Below are positions 1 to 5,023 of a stretch of 5,023 nt of DNA, piece by piece. The notes beneath the pieces were generated by a model, which did no database searches, had not been told where the DNA came from, and was given only the letters and a program-made list of their open reading frames with translations. The stretch is from an uncultured Oscillospiraceae bacterium (lineage in GTDB: Bacteria > Bacillota > Clostridia > Oscillospirales > Oscillospiraceae), in assembly GCA_934591745.1 (NCBI GenBank), contig CAKTPQ010000045.1:1-5023 (forward strand), given 5' to 3'. Each line of letters starts with the position of its first letter. Position 1 is the stretch's first letter. Both the position numbers and the translations under genes were made by a program.

Positions 1-410
1 GCCAGCAGCTCGTCCTCGCCGGGGTAGACGGTGATGGGGGCGATCCAGCCGACCATCTCGGAGATGGCATCCACCGTCTCCTTGCCATAGGCGATGCCGC
101 CGGTGAGGATGATCTGATCCACCTTGCCGTGCATAACGGCGGCCATGGCGCCGATCTCCTTGCCGATCTGATAGTGGAACGCGTCCACCACACCGGCGAT
201 CTTCTTATCGTGTTCGGCCTGCGCCAGCAGATAGCGCATATCGTTGGAGCCGGTGTAGGCCACCAGACCGCCGCGGCCGGAGAGCATGCGGTGCATCTCC
301 CCCTCGGTGTACTTGCCGGAGAAGCACTGCTTCACCAGCTGGCCGGTGGGCAGGGAGCCGGAGCGCTCGGGAGAGAAGGGACCCTCGCCGTCCAGCACGC
401 TGCTGTCAAA
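1..410 (-). pseudogene. buk: Truncated butyrate kinase, C-terminal half only, joined to a lipoprotein gene
   Basis: This is the segment of the fused frame that matches butyrate kinase, the acetokinase-family enzyme that interconverts butyryl phosphate and butyrate with ATP formation in the cytoplasm. The visible family motifs are DGEGPFSPERSG, FSGKYTEGEM, GRGGLVAY, the K-E-I-G-A-M helix, the nucleotide-binding ILTGGIAYGK and VYPGEDEL. They appear in native order and spacing and cover roughly the last 40% of a ~355-residue enzyme. The N-terminal half, including the NPGSTSTK-type phosphate-binding start, is absent and replaced by lipoprotein sequence. The last residues of the kinase lie beyond the window. 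The kinase-like codons look intact, with no frameshift or stop, which fits a recent join or an assembly artefact better than long decay. No plausible independent start with a ribosome binding site is seen at the join. The left boundary of homology is good only to about 20 bases. Confidence 0.8.
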
Positions 411-1193
411 CGCTGCGGCTTCTCCCTGCGCCGGCCCGAAGTGCAGGCCGTTCAGCCCGGCCCACGCGCCGCCCTCCTGCCCGCTGAGCAGGACGGGCCT
501 GAAGCCGCGACCCTCCCGGATAAGGCAGTAGTCGTTTTCTCCGGTCAGATCGCCGAACGACAGCACCAAATTGTTTCCATCGCGGACCAGGCTGCCCGTT
601 CCCACCCGGCCATACCAGGTGCGGTAGGTATAGCAGCCGTTGGGCAGGTCCAGCAGCAGCTGGCTGCCGTCATCTCCCTGCCACGCGGAGATATCCGCAT
701 CGAAGTCCTCGTCGGTCAGAAACTCCCCTGTCGCGCCGTTATCATCGCCGCCGATCTGGGATTCCTCCGGCTGGAACACGAAGGCGTCGCTGCCGCCGTC
801 CCAGTACCAGACCAGCAGCACCCGATTGCCGTCCACCTCAAACAGCAGGGCCGCGTCGCTGTCGCCGTCGCCGTTCCGGTCGGCAAAGTCGATGCTCCGG
901 AACGCCTCCCACGGGTCGCACGGCAATGTGGTGGGATAGCTCGCATAGCCGTAAAGCGTCTGGTCCTCGCTGTCGTAATAGAAGTCGGCACTGTCCGCGT
1001 TGATGCATACCAACACGTCGGTGTCCTCGCCGCCGCGGGTGATGGTGCCGCTGTCCCGGACGATGCCGGTAACGCGCCAGTCGCCGCCCACCACATCACC
1101 GGGATCGGTGTCATTGCCGCTGCCGCAGGCCGCCGGCACCAGCATCACCGCCGCCGCCAGCACCGGTGCCAGAATTTTTTTCCAGACCTTCAT
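1..1193 (-). CDS. Lipoprotein fused in frame to the C-terminal half of butyrate kinase (3' end beyond window)
   Basis: The reading frame is open from ATG at 1193 to the window edge: 397 whole codons and no stop. A GGAG ribosome binding site lies 6 nt upstream, and the gene starts 20 nt after the preceding lipoprotein, so co-transcription is likely. Residues 1-22 form a signal peptide (basic MKVWKK start, hydrophobic core) ending in PAAC, with Cys23 as the predicted lipidated residue; Pro at -3 is atypical. Residues 36-145 look like a beta-rich secreted domain with a calcium-loop-like motif DRNGDGDSD (105-113) followed by an aromatic strand VWYWDGG. Residues 168-253 resemble the G-x-W modules of the upstream lipoprotein. 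From about residue 262 the protein is butyrate kinase: LDGEGPFSPERSG (267-279), FSGKYTEGEM (291-300), HYQIGKEIGAMAAV (340-353), IILTGGIAYGKETV (361-374), VYPGEDEL (389-396). The kinase N-terminal half is missing, so kinase activity is not expected. A real fusion and a misassembly are both possible. The lipoprotein start is secure; the product as one protein is uncertain. Confidence 0.75.
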   Translation of the reverse strand, partial: MKVWKKILAPVLAAAVMLVPAACGSGNDTDPGDVVGGDWRVTGIVRDSGTITRGGEDTDVLVCINADSADFYYDSEDQTLYGYASYPTTLPCDPWEAFRSIDFADRNGDGDSDAALLFEVDGNRVLLVWYWDGGSDAFVFQPEESQIGGDDNGATGEFLTDEDFDADISAWQGDDGSQLLLDLPNGCYTYRTWYGRVGTGSLVRDGNNLVLSFGDLTGENDYCLIREGRGFRPVLLSGQEGGAWAGLNGLHFGPAQGEAAAFDSSVLDGEGPFSPERSGSLPTGQLVKQCFSGKYTEGEMHRMLSGRGGLVAYTGSNDMRYLLAQAEHDKKIAGVVDAFHYQIGKEIGAMAAVMHGKVDQIILTGGIAYGKETVDAISEMVGWIAPITVYPGEDELL

Positions 1194-1213
1194 ACGCTTC
1201 TCCGTATCGCCGC

Positions 1214-1957
1214 TTACTGGGCCCGCTGGTAGCAGTCGTACTCGCCGCCCCAGTACATCACGCCGTCGTCCACCACCTGCATGTCGTAGGTGACGCCGTC
1301 GAACGCCGTGGAATCGGCATAGTACAGGCCGTCCTCGCCGCCGTCCCGGATAGTGCCGCCGTCCACCATGGCGGGATCGCCGTCGCCGCCGGGACGTTCA
1401 TACAACTCCCAGCTGCCGTCCGCCGCAATGCTCAGAATGCTGGGTGCGCCGGGGGCGCCGTCCAGATACCACTCGCCGGCCAGAGAGGCATAGTCGCCGG
1501 CGGGGTCTGCGTCACCGATATTTTCACCCGGCAGATCGCCGCTGACCTTCGTAAAGGTGCCCAGCGTGTCGACGTGCAGCGTACCGTCCTCGTCAGACCA
1601 GCTCCGGTATGCCATGCCGTCGTGCGCGTTGTAGAAGTAATCGCAGCCGTGCTCCGGCACGGACTGGATAAAACCGCTGGCGGTCAGATCGCCGTCGGCA
1701 CCGTACAGCGTAAAGTACGTCTCATCACCGGCCTCGACCGGCTCCACCGTCATGATGCTGCCGTCCTCGCCTGTCCAGGTGCCGCCGTATACGTCCAGGT
1801 CTGCCATCAGCAGCGAGTCCTTCACCAGTCCCTCGAAGGAGTCCGGCGCATCATTGCTGCCGCCGTCGTCGTTTCCGCTGCCGCTGCCGCAGGCGGCCAG
1901 CGCAAGACACAGCACCAGCGCCGCCGCAAGGATCAAATGCTTCTTCATGTTTTTCAT
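1214..1957 (-). CDS. Secreted lipoprotein with two divergent G-x-W beta modules
   Basis: This is a 247-residue exported protein of unknown function. The signal peptide has a basic MKNMKKH start, a hydrophobic stretch (8-22) and a canonical LAAC lipobox (20-23); Cys23 would be lipidated and anchor the protein on the outer face of the membrane. A Gly/Ser/Asp/Asn linker (24-38) follows. The mature part is acidic and appears to hold two divergent repeats of about 85 residues. The first (about 55-137) opens with YGGTW and the second (about 158-245) with LAGEW. Each continues with a D-G-S/I strand, an L-Y strand and a later D-G turn before a final aromatic strand, as in small lipocalin-like beta modules of gut Firmicutes lipoproteins. 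AAAAGGAG lies 8 nt before the ATG, which fixes the start; Met4 is a less well placed alternative. It sits 30 nt after the DUF2442-like gene and 20 nt before the next lipoprotein. No enzyme motif is seen. Confidence 0.9.
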   Translation of the reverse strand: MKNMKKHLILAAALVLCLALAACGSGSGNDDGGSNDAPDSFEGLVKDSLLMADLDVYGGTWTGEDGSIMTVEPVEAGDETYFTLYGADGDLTASGFIQSVPEHGCDYFYNAHDGMAYRSWSDEDGTLHVDTLGTFTKVSGDLPGENIGDADPAGDYASLAGEWYLDGAPGAPSILSIAADGSWELYERPGGDGDPAMVDGGTIRDGGEDGLYYADSTAFDGVTYDMQVVDDGVMYWGGEYDCYQRAQ

Positions 1958-1987
1958 CGTTTCGTCTCCTTTTCCAGATAAATCGTA

Positions 1988-2227
1988 TCAATGCTCCTGT
2001 TCCGCCATAGACAAGATCTCGTTGTGGCTCAGCTCCACGTCTCCGAAGCGGACGAAGATGCCGTTGGTCACAGCACTGCGCCACACCTGCGGGTCGGAAA
2101 GCGCGCAGAACCGCATTTTGTCCAGATACGGCTTCATGTCCAGAAGCAGGCGGCTGCCGGACACGAAATCCACCTGCAAAATGTAGTCGGACAGCGGCGT
2201 GACGGCTGTGAGATACCTTCGGTTCAA
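1988..2227 (-). CDS. DUF2442-like small protein, TTG start
   Basis: This 79-residue cytoplasmic protein has the pattern of the DUF2442 family. An N-terminal strand pair (TAVTPLSDYILQVDF) is followed by a G-S-R-L-L-L-D strand, a M-K-P-Y-L-D-K segment, F-C-A-L-S-D-P-Q-V-W, and a closing pair (IFVRFGD-VELSHNEI). About 80 residues is the usual family length. The role is not established. Members often lie beside DUF4160 proteins in toxin-antitoxin-like pairs, but no such partner is next to this one. TTG at 2227 is chosen because AAGGAGG lies 8 nt upstream. The upstream ATG at 2320 is in frame but would translate straight through the terminator hairpin and lacks a good ribosome binding site. Gene prediction could therefore report a 110-residue version that is probably too long. 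It leads the unit with the two lipoprotein genes. The family call is by eye. Confidence 0.8.
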   Translation of the reverse strand: MNRRYLTAVTPLSDYILQVDFVSGSRLLLDMKPYLDKMRFCALSDPQVWRSAVTNGIFVRFGDVELSHNEILSMAEQEH

Positions 2228-2235
2228 AGATGCGT

Positions 2236-2242
2236 CCTCCTT
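2236..2242 (-). promoter_or_regulatory. Ribosome binding site that decides the TTG start of the DUF2442-like gene
   Basis: AAGGAGG is a near-perfect anti-Shine-Dalgarno match ending 8 nt before TTG at 2227. No ATG or GTG in frame lies at this distance, so the rare start codon is supported by position. The site also lies downstream of the terminator hairpin, so transcripts starting inside the hairpin would still carry it. Confidence 0.75.
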
Positions 2243-2262
2243 TCTGCGTGTATCGCGGAGAT

Positions 2263-2297
2263 AAAAAGATCCACCGTACAGACATTGTACGGTGGAT
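2263..2297 (-). terminator. Intrinsic terminator after the LuxR-family regulator gene
   Basis: The minus strand carries ATCCACCGTACA, a 5-nt loop ATGTC, and the exact complement TGTACGGTGGAT: a perfect 12-bp stem at 2269-2297. It is followed by C and TTTTT (2263-2267). It lies 26 nt after the regulator stop codon and 41 nt before the TTG start of the next gene. It should end regulator transcripts and separate the two transcription units, unless read-through or an antiterminator allows passage. Confidence 0.88.
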
Positions 2298-2312
2298 ATA
2301 GCGGAATGACCA
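2284..2312 (-). promoter_or_regulatory. Candidate sigma-A promoter for the DUF2442-lipoprotein unit
   Basis: A -35-like TGGTCA (2307-2312, 4 of 6 consensus bases) is followed at exactly 17 nt by a -10-like TACAAT (2284-2289, 5 of 6). The -10 box lies in the left arm and loop of the terminator hairpin, so transcription would begin in the right arm. Such a transcript could not form the terminator and would carry the downstream ribosome binding site. The unit needs a promoter of its own if the hairpin works, which supports this call, but the -35 match is weak. Confidence 0.4.
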
Positions 2313-2324
2313 TTCCCCAATGGT
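2309..2324. repeat. Perfect inverted repeat at the regulator stop codon, operator-like
   Basis: ACCATT-CCCC-AATGGT is a 6-bp perfect dyad with a 4-nt centre. It begins at the last base of the regulator stop codon and overlaps the -35-like hexamer of the candidate promoter. It could be a small RNA hairpin or a protein-binding dyad. It is short enough to be chance. Confidence 0.3.
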
Positions 2325-4804
2325 TAGGTTTTTTCTGTCAGCAGCCGGGAAAGCCGTCTGCGCTTGGTTCGGGTATCTCCCTCGATGTGGAGCTTGAAAT
2401 AGATCTGCTTGACGTACTGCTTTACGCTGCCCTCGGAGAGAAACAGCTTTTCCGCGATCTCACGGTTGCTCAGCCGCTGCGCCATCAGCTCCGCGACCTC
2501 GCATTCCCGCGGCGTCAGGACGGCGAGGACCGCAGGCCGGGCGTGCTGCGCCCTCCGCCGCATGGCCGCCTCGCCCAGCTCCCTGATCCAGGCGGCCGGG
2601 CCGCTCCCTGTTTCCCGCGCCAGTATGGGGGCCAGATAGCCGTAGTTCTCCACGAACGGCATCACAAGACCGTCCGGCGCCGCGTCGGCAAGCGCCCCCG
2701 CAAGCCACATGCGGGCCTCCTGGGATTTGCCCAGCCGTTCGTAGGCGGCAGCGGTCTGGATACGGATGTGCAGCGCCACCAGCGCATAGTGCATCCCTTC
2801 GCACAGGGCCAGCAGCTCCGCGCTGCGCCCGATGACCTTGGCGTAAGCGCCCTGGGCGAGATACACCTGGTTTTCGATCATCTCCATCATGGGCCTGCCC
2901 GGCGCAAGAAAGTTGACGGTGGAAAGCAGGTGCTGCGAAAAAAGCGCCGGGATATTTCCCGTTTCCCCCTGCAGCGCATGACAATAGGCGCCGGCGGCAT
3001 TCCAGATATTGATCCAGGCCGCGTTATGGTGCCGCAGCAGCGCCACGTACCGCTCCTCAAAGCCGTATCGCCGCTCCACATCCGCGTGCATGGAGAGCCG
3101 CCACTCCAGAAAATCGCAGCACAGCGCCATATTCTCCTGCCCGTTGTCCCTGATCTGTGCGCGGGCGCGCTCCAGCGCGATGTGCGCGTCGGTGAAGCGC
3201 CCCTGACAGAACAGCGCCTCCGCCCGCATGATGGTCTCCGCGCCCTGTCCGTGGCTGACCGTGATCTTATAGTAGTGCGGCATGCACTCGTCCATCTCGG
3301 CCAGCTCGCGCTCCAGATCCCCCGGCGCCCGGTAGAACATCATCAGGACGGACGGCGAACCGAAGGTCCAGCCGCCGTTGTTCCGGATGCTGATGGCCGG
3401 GCGGGACATCTGTGCGCTGGCGCTGCGGTGCAGGCGGCTCATGGCGCTGATGTCGTTGTAGCAGAGAAAGCTCATAATGAGATCGCACTCCCCCTGCAGA
3501 TCGCCCCGCTCCTCCGCTGTCAGCTCCGGATGATCTTCAATGGCGGAGAGCAGCAGAGATTTCAGCTCCATCATCTTCGGGATATTCCGCCAGTTGAACA
3601 TACTGCGCATCAGCACCAGCAGCGCCAGCGGGTGCGCTTTCAGAACGGTGACAGGGCACTCCTCCAGGGTGGCCAGCACCTCCGCAGGGTGCAGCGACGC
3701 CAGCAGAATACCGGCGTCCGCGCACACCACCCGCAGCAGCGCGTGGTGATCCCCGCTGCTGCGGTAGGCGGCCATGGCGTGGAGATACTGCCCATGCCGC
3801 TCGTACCAGGCGCCGAACCGCTCCCAGCAGCGCTTCCGGGCCTTGTCATCCATCGTCAGAAAGCTGCGCTTGGCACATGCCTTCATCATGTGGTGGAACC
3901 GGTAGGTAACGCCGTCCGGCAGGCACTTTACAAAGGCGTTCTGATCGGTGAGCAGGGCAAGGATCTGCTCCGCGTCGTCATCCTCCGTGATAAAGCGCGC
4001 CATTTCCGCGGTGAACTCGTCGGCCAGTCCCATCACCGCCAGAAACGCACGCTGCTTCTCCGGCAGCGGCTCGATCATCGCCGCGGTAAAGGTGGCATAG
4101 ATATCGGAATTGCGGTCCGGCAGCACGCCGCGTTCGGAAAACGTCCGCAGGTTCAGATAGACGGCGGAAAACCAGCCCTCGCTGGAGTAGAGGATGCTTT
4201 CCACCTGCGCATCGGAGAGATCCGTGCCGCAGCGGTGGGCATAGACCGCCAGCTCCGTGTGATTCAGGCGCAGTTGCTCCGTGCCCAGCTGATAGACCTT
4301 TGCCCCCAGCCGCACCGCCTCGGCGGCAGGCAGAAAGCGGTCCCGGCTGGCCACGATCAGATGCACATTGGCGGGCAGGCGATTTGCCAGCATGCAGAGA
4401 AAGACAGATGCACGCTGCTCCAGCAGCAGGTGGAAATCGTCGATGAAAATATAGCAGGATGTCTCCCCTGCCAGCCCGTGGCAGAGATCGTCCACCAGCA
4501 GCCCGCCGCCGGCCGCGTCTGTGGGACAGGGATAGTCCCGCAGAAGGTCAAGTCCGGCGCGGGAAAAGGCGTCCTGCACGCTTTTCCAGAAGATCGCCAG
4601 GTTGTCGGAATAGACGCTGATGCGGATGATCCTCAGTGCCTCCGTTTTGGCGCGCTCCTCCAGGTACCAGTTCACCGCCGTGGTCTTCCCGTAGCCCATG
4701 GGCGCCACCACAGTGGTCATGGCGCAGCGGGCTATGGGCCGCAGGCTCTCCTGCAGCCGCTCGGATATGTAAATGGTATTCAGCTTCCATTTTGCCTTTG
4801 GCAT
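2324..4804 (-). CDS. LuxR-family transcriptional regulator of the MalT/LAL type (STAND ATPase)
   Basis: This 826-residue cytoplasmic activator is close to the usual LAL length. In MalT, the studied member, a ligand and ATP drive self-assembly and DNA binding; the ligand here is unknown. The N-terminal P-loop domain has Walker A APMGYGKTT (34-42), Walker B YIFIDDFH (118-125) and the sensor-like strand HLIVASRDR (148-156). SEGWFSAVYL (208-217) and YRFHHMMK (301-308) match the end of the STAND core and its winged-helix part. Residues from about 330 to 750 are helical and TPR-like (for example WYERHGQYLHAMAAYRSSGD). The C-terminal LuxR helix-turn-helix runs from LTPRECEVAELM (763-774) through LSNREIAEKLFLSEGSVKQYV. 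ATG at 4804 is chosen because GGAGG lies 8 nt upstream; the in-frame ATG at 4936 lies inside the tRNA terminator and is rejected. Terminators flank the gene, so it is probably monocistronic. The divider and the lipoprotein unit beyond it make those genes plausible targets, by inference only. Confidence 0.93.
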   Translation of the reverse strand: MPKAKWKLNTIYISERLQESLRPIARCAMTTVVAPMGYGKTTAVNWYLEERAKTEALRIIRISVYSDNLAIFWKSVQDAFSRAGLDLLRDYPCPTDAAGGGLLVDDLCHGLAGETSCYIFIDDFHLLLEQRASVFLCMLANRLPANVHLIVASRDRFLPAAEAVRLGAKVYQLGTEQLRLNHTELAVYAHRCGTDLSDAQVESILYSSEGWFSAVYLNLRTFSERGVLPDRNSDIYATFTAAMIEPLPEKQRAFLAVMGLADEFTAEMARFITEDDDAEQILALLTDQNAFVKCLPDGVTYRFHHMMKACAKRSFLTMDDKARKRCWERFGAWYERHGQYLHAMAAYRSSGDHHALLRVVCADAGILLASLHPAEVLATLEECPVTVLKAHPLALLVLMRSMFNWRNIPKMMELKSLLLSAIEDHPELTAEERGDLQGECDLIMSFLCYNDISAMSRLHRSASAQMSRPAISIRNNGGWTFGSPSVLMMFYRAPGDLERELAEMDECMPHYYKITVSHGQGAETIMRAEALFCQGRFTDAHIALERARAQIRDNGQENMALCCDFLEWRLSMHADVERRYGFEERYVALLRHHNAAWINIWNAAGAYCHALQGETGNIPALFSQHLLSTVNFLAPGRPMMEMIENQVYLAQGAYAKVIGRSAELLALCEGMHYALVALHIRIQTAAAYERLGKSQEARMWLAGALADAAPDGLVMPFVENYGYLAPILARETGSGPAAWIRELGEAAMRRRAQHARPAVLAVLTPRECEVAELMAQRLSNREIAEKLFLSEGSVKQYVKQIYFKLHIEGDTRTKRRRLSRLLTEKT

Positions 4805-4812
4805 GATGCATA

Positions 4813-4817
4813 CCTCC
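4813..4817 (-). promoter_or_regulatory. Ribosome binding site that decides the regulator start
   Basis: GGAGG lies 8 nt before ATG at 4804. A nearer ATG in another frame starts only one base after the site, which is too close and opens only a 91-codon shadow frame. The longer in-frame start at 4936 has no ribosome binding site and overlaps a terminator. The 99 nt between that terminator and the start codon show no convincing -35/-10 pair for the regulator on the minus strand. Confidence 0.75.
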
Positions 4818-4903
4818 GACCATTCATTTTTCCCCGGACAGACGCCTGACGAGCGCCGTGCCGCCGTGCTGTCCCACCGGTTGACAGGGGTAGACGCGCT
4901 TGT

Positions 4904-4940
4904 AAAAGAAAAAGCCTTGAAACCCTGTGGCTTCAAGACT
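4904..4940 (-). terminator. Intrinsic terminator of the tRNA-Val transcript
   Basis: On the minus strand AGTCTTGAAGCC pairs with GGTTTCAAGGCT around the tetraloop ACAG, a 12-bp stem at 4913-4940 with two G-T wobbles. It is followed by a T-rich tract TTTTCTTTT. It begins 6 nt after the encoded CCA of the tRNA, the expected place for the end of the tRNA transcript, and precedes the regulator by about 100 nt. Confidence 0.9.
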
Positions 4941-4946
4941 TTTCTC

Positions 4947-5022
4947 TGGTGCGCGGTACAGGACTCGAACCTGTGACCCCATGCACGTCAAGCATGTGCT
5001 CTACCAGCTGAGCTAACCGCGC
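4947..5022 (-). tRNA. tRNA-Val (anticodon GAC), complete, CCA encoded
   Basis: All four arms fold. The acceptor GCGCGGT pairs fully with ACCGCGC; T8 and A9 are in place; the D arm is GCTC/GAGC around AGCTGGTA; the anticodon stem CATGC/GCATG encloses TTGACGT, giving anticodon GAC at 4987-4989 (valine codon GUC, also GUU by wobble); the variable loop is 5 nt; the T arm ACAGG/CCTGT encloses TTCGAGT. Discriminator A and CCA are encoded at 4947-4950. The length is 76 nt. The 5' end lies one base inside the window edge, so its promoter, and any tRNA genes upstream of it, are outside. Confidence 0.97.
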
Positions 5023-5023
5023 A

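Noticed and set aside
716..1114. A 132-codon minus-strand frame inside the second lipoprotein
   Set aside because: It is an out-of-frame, Thr/Ala/Arg-rich reading of the true lipoprotein codons with no ribosome binding site.
129..1232. A 367-codon plus-strand open frame opposite the second lipoprotein
   Set aside because: It has low-complexity Val/Ala/Gln/His composition, no motif and no ribosome binding site. The minus-strand frame has a signal peptide, a ribosome binding site and kinase motifs.
1166..1981. A 271-codon plus-strand frame opposite the first lipoprotein
   Set aside because: It is a shadow of the lipoprotein frame, with no domain signature and a start inside the opposite gene.
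1991..4849. A 952-codon open frame on the plus strand, antisense to the regulator and the DUF2442-like gene
   Set aside because: Its translation is rich in Arg, His, Gln and Ala without family motifs, it lacks a ribosome binding site, and it mirrors a clearly real gene. Long antisense frames are common in GC-rich coding DNA.
4881..4886. TTGACA on the plus strand as a -35 box
   Set aside because: It is a perfect hexamer, but no -10-like element follows at 16-18 nt (the sequence there is T-rich at the wrong distance) and no plus-strand gene lies downstream, only the tRNA in opposite orientation.
4805..4936. A 44-residue N-terminal extension of the regulator from ATG at 4936
   Set aside because: Its first codons are the stem of the tRNA terminator and it has no ribosome binding site. 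GGAGG at 8 nt supports ATG at 4804.
4947..5022. tRNA-Val as an integration site for a mobile element
   Set aside because: No integrase gene and no direct repeat of the tRNA 3' end was found in the window.

Overview
The window reads as chromosomal DNA from a GC-rich, Gram-positive anaerobe of the clostridial type, most likely a gut butyrate producer of the Oscillospiraceae. The signs are strong AGGAGG-type ribosome binding sites, lipoprotein signal peptides with short basic starts, a MalT-like LuxR-family regulator with a C-terminus of a style common in gut clostridia, and a stretch of butyrate kinase. This placement is inference; no marker gene fixes the genus.

Every convincing feature lies on the minus strand, so the window reads from right to left. 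At the right edge is a complete tRNA-Val (anticodon GAC, CCA encoded), followed by a strong intrinsic terminator. Next comes an 826-residue STAND ATPase/LuxR regulator (LAL or MalT type), which ends just before a perfect 12-bp terminator hairpin. Overlapping that hairpin is a candidate promoter for a compact three-gene unit: a 79-residue DUF2442-like protein that starts with TTG, a 247-residue lipoprotein (gap 30 nt), and a second lipoprotein (gap 20 nt) that runs off the left edge. The regulator beside secreted lipoproteins suggests a locally controlled cell-envelope function, but no substrate or role can be read from the sequence.

The most unusual feature is the second lipoprotein gene. Its frame stays open from the lipoprotein start at 1193 to the window edge, and from about residue 262 onward it is unmistakably the C-terminal half of butyrate kinase, joined in frame. 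The N-terminal half of the kinase is absent. A lipid-anchored, exported half-kinase cannot be a normal butyrate kinase, so this is either a real deletion or recombination fusion, or an assembly chimera with its join near position 410. The window alone cannot tell these apart.

The lipoproteins also share divergent beta-rich modules of the G-x-W type: two in the first lipoprotein and one in the second, which also has a DxNxDGxxD calcium-loop-like motif. No CRISPR array, insertion sequence or phage gene was seen, and no gap between genes exceeds about 150 bases.
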